A stretch of DNA of 64,000 nucleotides from Micromonospora sp. NBRC 110009 (lineage in GTDB: Bacteria; Actinomycetota; Actinomycetes; Mycobacteriales; Micromonosporaceae), in the NCBI RefSeq assembly GCF_030518795.1, contig NZ_CP130427.1, forward strand, positions 2,728,001 to 2,792,000, written 5' to 3'. Under the pieces are notes generated by a model. It searched no databases. It worked only from the letters and a program-made list of their open reading frames with translations, and was not told the DNA's origin. Below are positions 8,822 through 24,013 of this stretch, piece after piece. The position numbers were made by a program, and so were the translations under genes. How positions within the stretch are numbered: position 1 is the first letter of the stretch; each line of letters starts with the position of its first letter.

Positions 8822-9537
8822 GGTGCAACCTTAACGACGACGGTGCCGGCGAACTTGTCGTGCAGGCACTGCTGCCAGGGCTTGTCCCAGAGCTGCCACA
8901 ACCCGTCGGCGTAGTTCGCGAAGGGCACCAGCGAGCCGGCGACGAACTCCACCAGGTACCGCTTGCCGAGGACGCCCCGGGTGAGGGGCGCCGTCGGATC
9001 GAGCGGGACGATGCGCAGCTTCATCAGCTTCTTGCCGAGCGTCTGGCCGGTCCGGCGGGCGTACTCGACGTGGTAGAGCCAGTAGAAGACGAGCAGCACC
9101 AGCAGCAGTCCCGCCTCGGCGAGCAGCATCGGCAGGAAGAAGTCGGTCAGCATCGTCCCCGGGTCGGGCGGGGGCACCGTCCCGTCCGGGGCGACCGTCA
9201 TCATCTCGCTGAACATCCGGAACCAGAGCCAGAGGAAGACCGGCAGGAAGAGCACCATGGCCAGGGCGGTCGCCACCGCGGTGTCGATCAGCCAGGCCAC
9301 CAGCCGCTCGCCGAAGCCGGCCAGGGGCTGCCCGTTGGGTGCCAGGGTGGGCGGCACGAGACCGGGGTGCGGGGCGTACCCCGGGGGTGGCGGCGGGTAG
9401 CTCGGCAGCCCGGCGTACGTGGGCGGGGCGTACTGGACGGGTGGCCCGTACGCGGGTCCGGCGGGCGGCGCGAAGCCGCCGCCCGCGGGCGGGGGCCCGG
9501 CGGGCGGCGGCGGGGTGTTCGGGGGAGGCTGCGTCAC
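8818..9537 (-). CDS. RDD family membrane protein
   Basis: The 239-residue protein has a proline-rich N-terminal tail (residues 1-70, many PPP and YxPP units) followed by an RDD domain: GERLVAWLIDTAVATALAMV contains the RDD-type Arg/Asp signature, then further helices at FLPVFLWLWFRMF and LLLVLLVFYWLYHVEY. It lacks the DUF2510 motif of its downstream paralogue. It starts only 10 bp after the hppD stop codon, so the two almost certainly share a transcript. Confidence 0.88.
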   Translation of the reverse strand: MTQPPPNTPPPPAGPPPAGGGFAPPAGPAYGPPVQYAPPTYAGLPSYPPPPPGYAPHPGLVPPTLAPNGQPLAGFGERLVAWLIDTAVATALAMVLFLPVFLWLWFRMFSEMMTVAPDGTVPPPDPGTMLTDFFLPMLLAEAGLLLVLLVFYWLYHVEYARRTGQTLGKKLMKLRIVPLDPTAPLTRGVLGKRYLVEFVAGSLVPFANYADGLWQLWDKPWQQCLHDKFAGTVVVKVAP

Positions 9538-9547
9538 GCCGACAGTG

Positions 9548-11377
<1,830 letters not shown>

Positions 11378-11379
<2 letters not shown>

Positions 11380-11399
11380 AAGGAAGGGCCCCTGCTCAC
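11378..11399. repeat. Dispersed palindromic repeat, copy 1
   Basis: The sequence gaaaggaagggcccctgctc, centred on AGGGCCC, matches in inverted orientation the sequence at 46413-46435. Both copies sit at the 3' end of a gene. Confidence 0.5.
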
Positions 11400-11490
11400 G
11401 CCGCTTGACCCGGCGCCGAGGCGCAGAAAGCGGCGCGACACGCATCCGCGAGGGCTCGGCAGCGCGGTGATCGTCGCTACCGTGTGCGGT

Positions 11491-12921
11491 GTGAAGGGCC
11501 TTGGGGTACGCGGCTGGTTGCTGCTCGGGCTCATCACCGTGGTCGTGCTCGCCGCCACGGGAGTGTGGAACCCGTTCCCGACCATGTGGGACTGGGTCGA
11601 CCGGAGCGAGCCGATCGCCGAGCCGAACGTGGTCTGGCAGCAGCGGGTCGGCGGCACGCCGAGAAGCGTCACCATCGCCGGCGACACCGTGATCGTCGAG
11701 CAGCGTACCCGGATCGAAGCGCGCAGCCTGGCCACCGGCACCCAGCTCTGGGAGCGCAAGGCCGACTGGGCGGCGGTCGCGGGCGGCGACCGGGACCCGG
11801 TCGTCGCCGTGGGCAAGCTCCTGGTCAAGGGGTACGAGGTGCTCGACCCGGCCACCGGCGTGGTACGCCGCAGCGACGACCGGGCGGTGGCCGTCTGGAC
11901 GTACCGGGACCTGCTGCTCGACGCCCGCTGCGTGGCGGCCACCGACTGCACGCTGCGGGCCTTCGAGCCGCGCGGGAGCCAGCCCCTGTGGACGGCGTTC
12001 CTGCCCGGGGTGCACAGCGGGATGCTCGCCGACAACCCGGAGCTGCTCGGCACCCGGCGGTTGGGCGCGCCGCGCATCGACGGCGGGGTGGCCGGACCGG
12101 AGGCCGTCCCGCCGCTGCTCGGCTTCCCGGTCGACGGGCGGGTGCACGTGGTGGACACCGCGACCGGCCGGGTGCTGCAGAACGTCCAGCCGGGCCGGGA
12201 GGAGCGGCTGGCGGTGATCGGTGGCCGGCTGCTCCGGATCGCCGCCACCTCGCGCGACGGGAGCTGCTACTTCGTCATCACCGCGGTCGACCCGGCCACC
12301 GGCCGGGAGGTGTGGCGGCGCGCCGGGGTGAACCTGCGGACCGCCGACTACGCCGGCTGTGTGCAGCGGGAGGACCCGCAGGGCGCCCGGAACGTGCTCA
12401 TCGGGGTCGCCCCGGACGGCCGCGAGGCGGTGATCGACGGGTACGACGGCCGGCTGCTCCAGGTCGGCGCGGACGGGGAGAAGCTGCTCGCCGTCGACGA
12501 CCGCTACGCGCTGGTGCGCAGCGCCGACAAGCGGACCATCCTCGGGCGGGAGCTGTCCGTGGACCGGACCGCCTGGACCCGGCCGGCCGGCGGGAAGAGC
12601 GGCGCGGCGCTCACCCCGTACGCGGCGGTGATCGCCGAGGAGAAGCCGGCCCGGCTGATCGCGGTCGACCCGGCCAGCGGGCGCGAGCTGGTGGTGCTGC
12701 GCACCTCGGCGAAGGCCCTGGCCGTCGGCCCGTACGGCATGATCATCGGCGAGGGCCGGGAGATCGGGTACGTCCGCTGGGGCACCGCCGGTTCCGTCCC
12801 GCCGCCGGCCCAGGGCGGCGTGCCCGGGCCGAACCCGGGCGGGACCTTCCTGCCCCCGTCCGACCAGGGCAGCTGCGGACCGAAGAAGGAACTCTGCCAG
12901 CCGGGGAGCGGCGCCGGATGA
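11491..12921 (+). CDS. Membrane-anchored PQQ-like beta-propeller protein
   Basis: The 476-residue protein has an N-terminal signal anchor ([18 protein letters not shown]) and a repeated strand pattern typical of a PQQ/WD-type beta-propeller ([66 protein letters not shown]). The C-terminal tail is Pro/Gly-rich with three cysteines, which could be disulphide-bonded outside the cell. The GTG at 11491 is chosen because TACCGT lies 13 nt upstream; an upstream GTG at 11467 would add eight residues. It resembles the protein at 5451 in design; function is unknown. Confidence 0.83.
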   Translation: MKGLGVRGWLLLGLITVVVLAATGVWNPFPTMWDWVDRSEPIAEPNVVWQQRVGGTPRSVTIAGDTVIVEQRTRIEARSLATGTQLWERKADWAAVAGGDRDPVVAVGKLLVKGYEVLDPATGVVRRSDDRAVAVWTYRDLLLDARCVAATDCTLRAFEPRGSQPLWTAFLPGVHSGMLADNPELLGTRRLGAPRIDGGVAGPEAVPPLLGFPVDGRVHVVDTATGRVLQNVQPGREERLAVIGGRLLRIAATSRDGSCYFVITAVDPATGREVWRRAGVNLRTADYAGCVQREDPQGARNVLIGVAPDGREAVIDGYDGRLLQVGADGEKLLAVDDRYALVRSADKRTILGRELSVDRTAWTRPAGGKSGAALTPYAAVIAEEKPARLIAVDPASGRELVVLRTSAKALAVGPYGMIIGEGREIGYVRWGTAGSVPPPAQGGVPGPNPGGTFLPPSDQGSCGPKKELCQPGSGAG

Positions 12922-12988
12922 GAGCGGCGTCCCAGGAGGCCCCCGGCGGGTGTCACCGATCGACGCGCCTGCCCTAGGCTTTTCCGTC

Positions 12989-14656
<1,668 letters not shown>

Positions 14657-14675
14657 CCTCGGCACGTACGCGAAA

Positions 14676-14709
14676 GGGGCGCCGGGCGGGGATCCCCGCC
14701 CGGCGCCCC
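14676..14709 (+). terminator. Terminator after the class I fumarase
   Basis: A perfect 34-bp palindrome (17-bp arms centred on GATC) preceded by AAA and followed by CTTCC lies 20 bp after the stop codon. Confidence 0.8.
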
Positions 14710-14902
14710 CTTCCTGTCGTTCGTCGACATCGGTGCGCCCGCCCGCAGGTTCACGGGTCGGGCGCACCGCCCCCGTCGGATGCCGTCACCGACAACCAGG
14801 AAACGAGTGTCGGCGGCATCGCTGTCGATCCGCTATCAGATCGCTATCGCCTCACCGGAGCGGTCCGTGGGCCGGGCGCTACGCTGCTGGAGGTTGCACA
14901 GG

Positions 14903-17900
14903 ATGGCTGCGGGGGCGCGGATGCGGTTCGGGATCCTGGGACCCTTGCGGGTGGGTGCGGGTGAAGCCACCGTCACCGCAGGTCGGGACCGGACCGTCCT
15001 CGCCATGCTGCTGTTGCGCGCCGGCCGGGTGGTTCCGGTCGAGGAACTGATCGACGCGGTCTGGGAGGACCACCCGCCGGCCACCGCCCGGACCCAGCTT
15101 CAGATCTGCGTGTCGCGACTGCGACAGCGGCTCTCGCTGCTCGGGATGTCCCCGGAGGTCATCGTCCGGGACCCGGTCGGCTACGGCGTCTGGGTCGAGC
15201 CGGACGAGCTGGACGCCCTGGTCTTCGCCCGCGAGGTCGAGACCGGCCGGGCCGCGCTGGCCGCCGGGCAGCCCACCGAGGCGCGGCGGCGTTACCGCGC
15301 CGCGCTCGCGCTCTGGCGTGGGCCTGCGCTGGCCGGGATCGCCAGCCGGACCGTACGCCGCCGGGCGCAGGCGCTCGACGAGCAGCGCCTGACGGCGCTG
15401 GAGGAGTGCGTCGACGTCGAGCTCCGGCTGGGGCAGGCGGCGGACCTGATCGACGAGCTGGCCGAGAGCGTGGAGCGTGAGCCGCTACGGGAACGGCTGC
15501 GCGGGCAGCTCATGCTCGCCCTCTCCGCGGTCGGGCGGCAGGCCGACGCGCTCGCCGTCTATCGGGAGGGCCGCCGGATCTACGCCGAGGAGCTGGGCAT
15601 CGAGCCCGGTGCGGCGTTGCAGGAGCTGCACCAGCGGCTGCTGACCGGCGACGTCACCGCGAGCGGGCCGGAGCTGCCCCGCGTCGCGTCGGTGCGGTCA
15701 CTGCCGCGGGCGATCAGCGACTTCACCGGCCGGGAGCAGACGGTGGTCCGGCTGGTCAAGGAGATCGCCGAGGAGGGCGCCCGGGTCCAGCTCATCGACG
15801 GGATGGCTGGCAGCGGCAAGACCACCCTCGCGGTGCACGTGGCGAGCGCCCTCGGCGACCGGTTCCCGGACGCGCAGCTCTTCATCGACCTGCACGGGCA
15901 CAGCGAGCGCGCGCCGGTGACCCCGGCGGCGGCGGTGGACACCCTGCTCGGGCAGCTCGGCGTGCCGCCCAGGCGGATCCCGGTCGACCTGGAGGGGCGG
16001 CTGGCGGTGTGGCGTACCGAGTTGGCCAACCGCCGGGCCGTGGTGGTGCTCGACAACGCGGCCAGCGCCGCCCAGGTGGCGCCCCTGCTGCCCAACGGGC
16101 CGGAGAACCTCGTCCTGGTCACCAGCCGACGGCGGCTGATCGGGCTCGACGGCGGGCGGCCCTCGTCGCTGCCGGTGCTGGACCTGGACGAGGCCGTCGA
16201 GATGCTCGGCCGGGTGGCCGGCCCGGAGCGGGTGGCCGCCGAACCGGCGGCCGCGGCGGAGGTCGTCCGCCGTTGCGGTCACCTGCCACTGGCGATCCGG
16301 TTGGCGGGTGCCCGGCTGGCCCACCGTCCACGCTGGCGGGTCGCCGACCTGGCGGCGCGGCTGGCCGCCCGGCGGGACCCGCTGGCCGAGCTCGCGGCCG
16401 GCGAGCGCTCGGTCGGTCAGGCCTTCGCGCTGTCGTACGCCCAGGTGTCGGCGCCGGCGCAGCGGCTGTTCTGGCTGCTCGGGCTGCATCCCGGGGGGCG
16501 GTTCGACAGCGGGGTGGCCGCGGCGCTGGTCGAGCTGCCGCTGACCGAGGCGCAGGACCTGCTCGACGAGCTGGTGGACGCGCACCTGGCCGAGGAGGTG
16601 GAGCCGGGCCGATACCGGCTGCACGATCTGCTGCGCGAGTACGCCCGCATGGTGCTGACCGAGCCGGCGCGGGCCGCTGATCGCCGAGCCGGCGTGGCCC
16701 GGCTGCTCGACCACTACCTGTACGTCGCCACCGCGATCGCCCGGACGACCGAGCCCAGCCCCGGTATCGAGGACGTGCACCACCTGCCCCCGCCGCCGCG
16801 CCCCGATCTCCTCGCGGCGGGCCAGGAGCTCGGCCGTCCCTGGCTCGACGAGAACCGCTCCACGATGACTGCCCTGGTCCGGCTGGCCGAGACCGAGGGC
16901 TTCCTCCGGCACTGCTGGCAGCTGGCTCGCGCGCCATGGTGGTTCAACTTCCACGGCGGGCACCTCGATGAACTGGTCGAGACGCACACGATCGCGATGC
17001 GGGCCGCGCAGCAGCTACGCGACGAAGAGGCGATGGCGTTGACCGCGAACCGTCTCGCCGCGACGTACAACCGGTTGGCCCGTTTCACCGAGGCGATCCG
17101 GTTGATGGAGGGCGTCGTCGACCGTTACCGCCGGCTCGGCCGGCGGCGCGAGACGGTGCACCATCTGATCAATGTGGCTGGCGCCCATGTCAGCAGCAAC
17201 GAGTACCGACGCGGCCTCGCGTGCCTCGACGAGGTGCTCGATCTGGGGTTGCTGCCGGAAGACGTCGCGGCGAGGCTGCCGAACCTGCTCAACAACCGAT
17301 CGCTGGTCCTGACCCTCCTGGGCCGCTATGCCGAGGCCCTCCGGGACGCCCGGCACCACCTTCTGCTCGGCCGACGGAACGGCGATCCGTGGCATGTGGC
17401 CAACGCGACCGGCCACCTCGGGATGATCCGGCGTCGGATGGGTGACCGGAGGCAGGCACGCCGGTTGCTTCAGGCGGCGCTCGTGCTCAAACGCGAAAAC
17501 GGTAACCGGTCCGGCGAGGGCGAGCTGCTCAACGAGCTCGGGGTGCTGGAGCGCGAGGAGGGCCGCCCCGGCCCGGCGGCGACCCGGCACCGCGACGCGC
17601 TCGTGGCGATGATCCACGCCGGGGATCGGATCGGGCAGTACGCCTCGCGCAACCTGCTGGGCCGCGCCCTCCTCGAGCAGGGCGACGCGGCGAGCGCGCT
17701 GGACCTGCACCGCCGGGTGCTCGACCAGGCCACCGCGCTCGGCGCCCGCTACGAGCAGGCTCGGGCGCTCGACGGCCTGGCCCGCTGCCTGCGCGACACC
17801 GACCCGGGTGAGGCCCGCGCCTTCGCCGGCCGGGCGCTGACCCTGTTCCGGCAGATCGAGTCCCCGGACCGGCGGGCGACCGAGGAGCTGCTCGCCGAGC

Positions 17901-17908
17901 TGGACTGA
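14903..17908 (+). CDS. AfsR/SARP-type regulator with NB-ARC and TPR domains
   Basis: This is a 1002-residue multidomain transcription factor. An OmpR-type winged helix ([12 protein letters not shown] to about residue 100) is followed by a bacterial transcriptional activator domain (about 105-245), an NB-ARC ATPase with P-loop [15 protein letters not shown], a Walker B-like [10 protein letters not shown] and a GxP-type [14 protein letters not shown], and a C-terminal TPR region (about 700-1000). AfsR-like proteins activate secondary metabolism or differentiation in response to phosphorylation or nucleotide. No biosynthetic cluster is adjacent. The ATG at 14903 is chosen for GGAGG 9 nt upstream; 14921 is an alternative start directly at the domain. 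Confidence 0.92.
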   Translation: MAAGARMRFGILGPLRVGAGEATVTAGRDRTVLAMLLLRAGRVVPVEELIDAVWEDHPPATARTQLQICVSRLRQRLSLLGMSPEVIVRDPVGYGVWVEPDELDALVFAREVETGRAALAAGQPTEARRRYRAALALWRGPALAGIASRTVRRRAQALDEQRLTALEECVDVELRLGQAADLIDELAESVEREPLRERLRGQLMLALSAVGRQADALAVYREGRRIYAEELGIEPGAALQELHQRLLTGDVTASGPELPRVASVRSLPRAISDFTGREQTVVRLVKEIAEEGARVQLIDGMAGSGKTTLAVHVASALGDRFPDAQLFIDLHGHSERAPVTPAAAVDTLLGQLGVPPRRIPVDLEGRLAVWRTELANRRAVVVLDNAASAAQVAPLLPNGPENLVLVTSRRRLIGLDGGRPSSLPVLDLDEAVEMLGRVAGPERVAAEPAAAAEVVRRCGHLPLAIRLAGARLAHRPRWRVADLAARLAARRDPLAELAAGERSVGQAFALSYAQVSAPAQRLFWLLGLHPGGRFDSGVAAALVELPLTEAQDLLDELVDAHLAEEVEPGRYRLHDLLREYARMVLTEPARAADRRAGVARLLDHYLYVATAIARTTEPSPGIEDVHHLPPPPRPDLLAAGQELGRPWLDENRSTMTALVRLAETEGFLRHCWQLARAPWWFNFHGGHLDELVETHTIAMRAAQQLRDEEAMALTANRLAATYNRLARFTEAIRLMEGVVDRYRRLGRRRETVHHLINVAGAHVSSNEYRRGLACLDEVLDLGLLPEDVAARLPNLLNNRSLVLTLLGRYAEALRDARHHLLLGRRNGDPWHVANATGHLGMIRRRMGDRRQARRLLQAALVLKRENGNRSGEGELLNELGVLEREEGRPGPAATRHRDALVAMIHAGDRIGQYASRNLLGRALLEQGDAASALDLHRRVLDQATALGARYEQARALDGLARCLRDTDPGEARAFAGRALTLFRQIESPDRRATEELLAELD

Positions 17909-17952
17909 CCGATCATCTGCGGGTCGGCGTGGAGCGCGGCAGGATGGTACGC

Positions 17953-19353
17953 GTGACGACTCCAGAGGCGACCGGCTACCGGATCGAACGCGACTCGATG
18001 GGTGAGGTGGAGGTGCCCGCCGAGGCGCTGTGGCGGGCGCAGACCCAGCGTGCGGTGCAGAACTTCCCGATCTCCGGCCGGGGCCTCGAACCCGCCCAGA
18101 TCAAGGCCCTCGCGCAGATCAAGGGGGCGGCCGCCCAGGTGAACGGCGAGCTGGGGGTGATCGGTGCGGACGTGGCCGAGGCGATCGCCACCGCCGCCGC
18201 GCACGTCGCCGACGGCGGCTACGACGACCAGTTCCCGGTCGACGTCTTCCAGACCGGCTCCGGCACGTCGTCCAACATGAACGCCAACGAGGTGATCGCC
18301 ACGCTGGCCAGCCGCGAGCTGGGCCGCAACGTCCACCCGAACGACGACGTCAACGCCTCGCAGTCCAGCAACGACGTCTTCCCGACCTCGATGCACCTGG
18401 CCGCCACCCAGTTCGTGGTGGAGGATCTGATCCCGTCGTTGCGGCACCTGGCCGGGGCGTTGGAGGAGAAGGCGGCCGAGTTCGAAACCGTGGTGAAGGC
18501 CGGGCGTACCCACCTGATGGACGCCACCCCGGTCACCCTGGGCCAGGAGTTCGGCGGGTACGCCGCGCAGGTCCGCTACGGCGTGGAGCGGCTGGAGGCG
18601 ACGCTGCCCCGGCTGGCCGAACTGCCGCTCGGCGGCACGGCGGTGGGCACCGGCATCAACACGCCGTTCGGTTTCGCGGCCAAGGTGATCGAGCGGCTGC
18701 GCGCCTCGACCGGCCTGCCGCTGAGCGAGGCGCGCAACCACTTCGAGGCGCAGGGCGCCCGGGACGCGCTGGTGGAGACCTCGGGCCAGCTCCGGACCAT
18801 CGCGGTCGGTCTCTACAAGATCGCCAACGACGTCCGCTGGATGGGTTCCGGCCCGCGCGCCGGCCTGCGGGAGCTGCGCATCCCCGACCTTCAGCCCGGC
18901 TCGTCGATCATGCCGGGCAAGGTGAACCCGGTGGTCGCCGAGGCGATGCGGCAGGTCTGCGCGCAGGTGATCGGCAACGACGCCGCGGTGGCGTTCGCCG
19001 GCTCGCAGGGCGACTTCGAGCTGAACGTGATGCTCCCGGTGATGGGCCGCAACCTGCTGGAGTCGATCAAGCTGCTGGCCGCGTCGAGCCGGCTCTTCGC
19101 CGACCGCCTGGTGGTCGGCCTGGTCGCGGACGCCGAGGTCTGCCTGTCGTACGCCGAGGGCTCGCCGTCGATCGTCACCCCGCTCAACCGCCACCTCGGC
19201 TACGACGAGGCCGCCTCGATCGCCAAGGAGGCGCTGGCCAAGCAGACCTCCATCCGGGAGGTGGTGATCGCGCGGGGCCACGTCGACTCGGGCAAGCTCA
19301 GCGAGGCCCAGCTCGACGAGGCGCTCGACCTGCTGCGGATGACCCACCCCTGA
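17953..19353 (+). CDS. fumC: Class II fumarate hydratase
   Basis: This is the iron-independent, oxygen-stable fumarase of the aspartase/fumarase superfamily, 466 residues, the usual length. Signatures are [32 protein letters not shown] and the superfamily signature [11 protein letters not shown]. The GTG at 17953 follows CAGGAT by 13 nt without a ribosome-binding site. The gene lies just downstream of the SARP regulator and 3.3 kb from a class I fumarase. Confidence 0.96.
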   Translation: MTTPEATGYRIERDSMGEVEVPAEALWRAQTQRAVQNFPISGRGLEPAQIKALAQIKGAAAQVNGELGVIGADVAEAIATAAAHVADGGYDDQFPVDVFQTGSGTSSNMNANEVIATLASRELGRNVHPNDDVNASQSSNDVFPTSMHLAATQFVVEDLIPSLRHLAGALEEKAAEFETVVKAGRTHLMDATPVTLGQEFGGYAAQVRYGVERLEATLPRLAELPLGGTAVGTGINTPFGFAAKVIERLRASTGLPLSEARNHFEAQGARDALVETSGQLRTIAVGLYKIANDVRWMGSGPRAGLRELRIPDLQPGSSIMPGKVNPVVAEAMRQVCAQVIGNDAAVAFAGSQGDFELNVMLPVMGRNLLESIKLLAASSRLFADRLVVGLVADAEVCLSYAEGSPSIVTPLNRHLGYDEAASIAKEALAKQTSIREVVIARGHVDSGKLSEAQLDEALDLLRMTHP

Positions 19354-19432
19354 GTCAGGGCGGTCCCCGCCGCCGACCGCGGGTCGGGATATCCGGTCGA
19401 CCCGGGCCGGGTCCGACCGGCATGATCCGCCG

Positions 19433-20029
19433 GTGAGCGGAGATGGCGGGACGGTGCTGGCGACCGGGCGGCTGCGGCTGCGCCGGTTCACCGCGGACGA
19501 CGTGAACCACCTGGTGGAGCTGGACAGCGACCCGGAGGTGATGCGTTTCCTGACGGGCGGCCAGCCGACCCCGGCCGAGGTGGTCCGGGCCGAGCACCTG
19601 CCCCGACTGCTGGCCCGGTACGACCGCCAGCCCGGTCTCGGCCGGTGGGCCGCGCTCGACCGGATCACCGACGAGTTCCTCGGCTGGCTGGCGCTCGACC
19701 CCTCCGCGAACGGCACCGAGGCGGAGCTGGGCTATCGGCTGCGCCGCTCGGCGTGGGGCCGAGGGTTGGCCACGGAGGGCGCCCGGGCGCTGGTCCGGCA
19801 CGCGTTCGACGTGGTGGGCGTGCGGCGGGTGTGGGCGGAGACGATGGCGGTCAACGACCGGTCGCGGGCGGTCATGGCGCGCGCCGGGCTGCGGTACGTG
19901 CGTACCTTCCACCTGACCTTCGACGACCCGATCCCGGGGACCGAGCACGGCGAGGTCGAGTACGAGCTGCTCCGGGCGGACTGGCCGGCGGTGCGTCAGG
20001 AGTGGGACGCGGCCCTGCGGGCGCGGTAG
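19433..20029 (+). CDS. GNAT N-acetyltransferase, RimJ/RimL type
   Basis: The 198-residue protein has the acetyl-CoA fold: TGRLRLRRFTADDVNHLVEL at the N-terminus, the central EAELGYRLRRSAWGRGLATEGA (motif A, given here across residues 100-121) and the NDRSRAVMARAGLRYVRTF element of ribosomal-protein-acetyltransferase relatives. The substrate is unknown. It starts at GTG 12 nt after CATGAT and its last 34 bp overlap the convergent CGNR gene. Confidence 0.88.
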   Translation: MSGDGGTVLATGRLRLRRFTADDVNHLVELDSDPEVMRFLTGGQPTPAEVVRAEHLPRLLARYDRQPGLGRWAALDRITDEFLGWLALDPSANGTEAELGYRLRRSAWGRGLATEGARALVRHAFDVVGVRRVWAETMAVNDRSRAVMARAGLRYVRTFHLTFDDPIPGTEHGEVEYELLRADWPAVRQEWDAALRAR

Positions 20030-20541
20030 GCGGTGACGGCGGCGCGGTTGCCGCAACCGGCGTCGCAGAACCGGCGGGACCGGTTCTTCGAGAGGTCCAC
20101 CAGCACGTTGTCGCAGTCCGGGTGTTCACAGGTGCGCAGCCGGCCCAGCTCGCCGGTGCGGACCAGGTCGGCCATCGCCATGGCGGCCTCGACCGCCATC
20201 CGGGTCGCCAGCGGCGCGTCCCGGGGCACGGCGTGCAGGTGGTACGGCTCGTCGTCGTGCCGGATGAGCTGGGGCAGCGCGTGGGAGTCGCGGAGCAGCG
20301 CGTTGACGATCGCCACCAGCTCGTCGATGTCGACGTCCCAGAGCCGGCGGAGCCGGGAGCGCAGGGCGCGGACCTCGCGCAGCTCGGCGTCGGTGTGCTC
20401 GTGCCGGCCGGTCCAGGAGTGCGCGGTGAAGAACCCGTCGAGCGCGGCGACGTCGGGCAGCCCCTCCCGGTCCGGGCCGGCGGTGTTGACCAGCGCGGCG
20501 GCGGCGACCAGGGCGCACTCGGTGTCATGAGCAAAGAGCAA
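19996..20541 (-). CDS. CGNR zinc-finger (ABATE-domain) transcriptional regulator
   Basis: The 181-residue protein has an alpha-helical N-terminal stress-response (ABATE) domain and a C-terminal CGNR zinc finger with ligands in CEHPDCDNVLVD and FCDAGCGNRAAV. Such proteins are putative DNA-binding regulators. It is divergent from the EamA transporter gene at 20628 with an 86-bp spacer, so it probably controls that gene; local regulators of this kind often respond to the transported compound. The 3' end overlaps the convergent GNAT gene by 34 bp. Confidence 0.9.
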   Translation of the reverse strand: MLFAHDTECALVAAAALVNTAGPDREGLPDVAALDGFFTAHSWTGRHEHTDAELREVRALRSRLRRLWDVDIDELVAIVNALLRDSHALPQLIRHDDEPYHLHAVPRDAPLATRMAVEAAMAMADLVRTGELGRLRTCEHPDCDNVLVDLSKNRSRRFCDAGCGNRAAVTAYRARRAASHS

Positions 20542-20627
20542 CTTGACTCCTGTCAGGGTGCCAGCCTAGCGTCATCAGCATAACCACGTTTGACTCATGA
20601 CCGCTCGGTCGGACCAAGGAGTTGTCG

Positions 20628-21584
20628 ATGCGTGAACGGCCCGGCGTCGGCCTCGGCCTCGCCCTGCTCTCCGCGCTCACCTTCGCCACCTCGGGCTCCT
20701 TCGCCCGCCCGCTGATCACCGGTCAGTGGTCGGCCGAGGCGGTGGTGCTGGCCCGGGTCGGCATCGCCGCGCTGGTGCTGGCCCTGCCTGCCCTGCTGGC
20801 GCTGCGCGGGCGGTGGCCGGTGCTCCGGCGCAACGCCGGCACGATCGTCGTGTTCGGACTGCTCGGGGTGGCGCTGGCCCAGGCGTGCTTCTTCAACGCC
20901 GTCCGCTACCTGCCGGTCGGCGTCGCGCTGCTGCTGGAATACCTCGGCATCGTCCTGGTGGTCGGCTGGATGTGGCTGGTCCACGGCCAGCGGCCCCGGC
21001 TGCTCACCGTCGCCGGTTCGCTGACCGCCCTCTGCGGGCTGGTGTTCGTGCTGGACCTGACCGGCGCCGGCCGGCTCGACCCGGTCGGGGTGCTCTGGGG
21101 GCTCGGCGCCGGGGTCGGCCTCGCCGGCTACTACGTGATCGCCGGCCGGGTCGACGCCGCGCTGCCGTCGGTGGTGATGGCGAGCGGTGGCATGGCCGTC
21201 GGTGCCCTGGTGCTGCTCGTGCTCGGGGTGGTCGGGGCGCTCCCGCTGCGGGCCGGCACCGCGGACGTCGCCTTCGCCGGGCACCGGATGAGCTGGCTGG
21301 TGCCGATCGCCGGCCTGTCGCTGATCGCCGCGGTGGTCGCCTACCTGACCGGGGTCGCCGGGGCCCGGCTGCTCGGGGCGCGGCTGTCGTCCTTCGTCGG
21401 GCTGACCGAGGTGATGTTCGCGGTGCTGATCGCCTGGCTGGTGCTGAGCGAGCTGCCGACCGCCGTCCAGCTGCTCGGCGGGGCGCTGATCGTGGTCGGG
21501 GTCGCCCTGGTGCGGCTGGACGAACTGCGCGGCGGGCGTCCCGAGCCGGTCGAGGAGCGGGCCGACGAGCCGGTGCTGACGTGA
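20628..21584 (+). CDS. EamA/DMT family transporter
   Basis: The 318-residue protein has ten hydrophobic segments arranged as two EamA repeats (GLGLALLSALTFATSGSFA for the first, GVLWGLGAGVGLAGYYVIAG opening the second), typical of drug/metabolite exporters such as RhtA/YdcZ relatives. It acts in the cytoplasmic membrane; cargo is unknown. The ATG at 20628 has AAGGAG six bases upstream. Its stop codon overlaps the GTG of the HAD fragment by GTGA. Confidence 0.9.
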   Translation: MRERPGVGLGLALLSALTFATSGSFARPLITGQWSAEAVVLARVGIAALVLALPALLALRGRWPVLRRNAGTIVVFGLLGVALAQACFFNAVRYLPVGVALLLEYLGIVLVVGWMWLVHGQRPRLLTVAGSLTALCGLVFVLDLTGAGRLDPVGVLWGLGAGVGLAGYYVIAGRVDAALPSVVMASGGMAVGALVLLVLGVVGALPLRAGTADVAFAGHRMSWLVPIAGLSLIAAVVAYLTGVAGARLLGARLSSFVGLTEVMFAVLIAWLVLSELPTAVQLLGGALIVVGVALVRLDELRGGRPEPVEERADEPVLT

Positions 21585-21844
21585 GCGGCGTGCTGCGCGT
21601 GGTGGTCTTCGACGCCGACGACACCCTGCTCGACCTGCGCCCGGCGGTGACCGGCGGGCTGGTGGCCGTACTCGAGGAGATGCGGCGGCTGGCCCCGGCG
21701 GCGGCCGGGCTGTCCCTGGCGGACCTGGTGTCCGACTGGCACGCGGTCTTCGGCGAGCGGAGCGCGGCGCCGGCGGACCTCGCCGCGGCGCTCGGCACGG
21801 TCGCCGCGAACAGCCCGGCCGGCGACGCCGTGGTGGACGCGTAG
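21581..21844 (+). pseudogene. Truncated HAD-family hydrolase
   Basis: The 87-residue product starts with the HAD nucleophile motif VVFDADDTLLDL, then a cap-like helix (GGLVAVLEEMRRL), and stops after DAVVDA. A complete HAD phosphatase needs about 200 residues with three more motifs, all absent. The start overlaps the EamA stop codon (GTGA), so it was once translationally coupled to the transporter. It is most likely a 3'-truncated remnant; a small regulatory product cannot be excluded. Confidence 0.6.
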
Positions 21845-21886
21845 TCGGCAGCGTTCTCCGGGGCGGGGCCGCCACCCCGGCCGCGG

Positions 21887-22534
21887 TCAGCGCAGCGCCG
21901 CGGCGACGGCCTCGGCGGCCGCGCTCACCTGGGCGCCGACCGTCCCGACATCGAGCGGGGCGAGGGCCACCACGCCCACGCTCGCCTCCAGCCCGGCCAC
22001 CCCGAGCACCGGGGCGGCCACCCCGTACGCCCCGGACTGCAACTCCCCGGTGCTGCTCACCGGCCCGGCCTGCCCGGCCCGACCGGCGAGGATGGCGCGT
22101 CCCGCCGCCCCCCGCTCCAGCGGGTGCCGCGACCCGGTCCGGTACGCCACGTGGAACGACGTCCAGCTCGGCTCCACCACCGCGAGGGCGACCCCCTCGC
22201 CGCCCTCCACCACGGTCAGGTGGGCCGTCGCGCCGGCCTGCTCGGCCAGCCGGCGCAGCGCGGGCAACGCCCCCTCGGCGAGCAGCGGCTGGGCCCGCCG
22301 GGCCAGGTGCAGCACGCCGGCGCCGAGCCGCAGCCGGCCCTCCCCGTCGCGGCGCAGCATGCCGTGCCCGGTCAACGCGCCGACCAGCCGGTAGACCGCC
22401 GCGCGGCCGATGCCCAGCCGGTTCGCCGCCTCGGTGACGGTCAGCCCGCCCGGCGCGTCCGCGACCAGGTGCAGCAGGCGCAGCCCCCGCTCCAGGGTCT
22501 GCGCCGTCTCCGGTGCGCGCGCCGCCGTGTCCAC
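21887..22534 (-). CDS. IclR family transcriptional regulator
   Basis: The 215-residue protein has the N-terminal winged helix (TLERGLRLLHLVADAPGGLT, then LGIGRAAVYRLVGALTGHGML) and a C-terminal effector domain shorter than average (about 150 residues, with GSRHPLERGAAGRAILAG as the conserved entry). Targets are unknown; the neighbouring cysS is an unlikely target although it is divergent across 63 bp. Confidence 0.9.
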   Translation of the reverse strand: MDTAARAPETAQTLERGLRLLHLVADAPGGLTVTEAANRLGIGRAAVYRLVGALTGHGMLRRDGEGRLRLGAGVLHLARRAQPLLAEGALPALRRLAEQAGATAHLTVVEGGEGVALAVVEPSWTSFHVAYRTGSRHPLERGAAGRAILAGRAGQAGPVSSTGELQSGAYGVAAPVLGVAGLEASVGVVALAPLDVGTVGAQVSAAAEAVAAALR

Positions 22535-22597
22535 AGCACGCAGCGTACGAGACAGCTCCGGGCAGCTTCCAAATGTGCGGACGGCTACCCTTGTACG

Positions 22598-24012
<1,415 letters not shown>

Positions 24013-24013
<1 letters not shown>

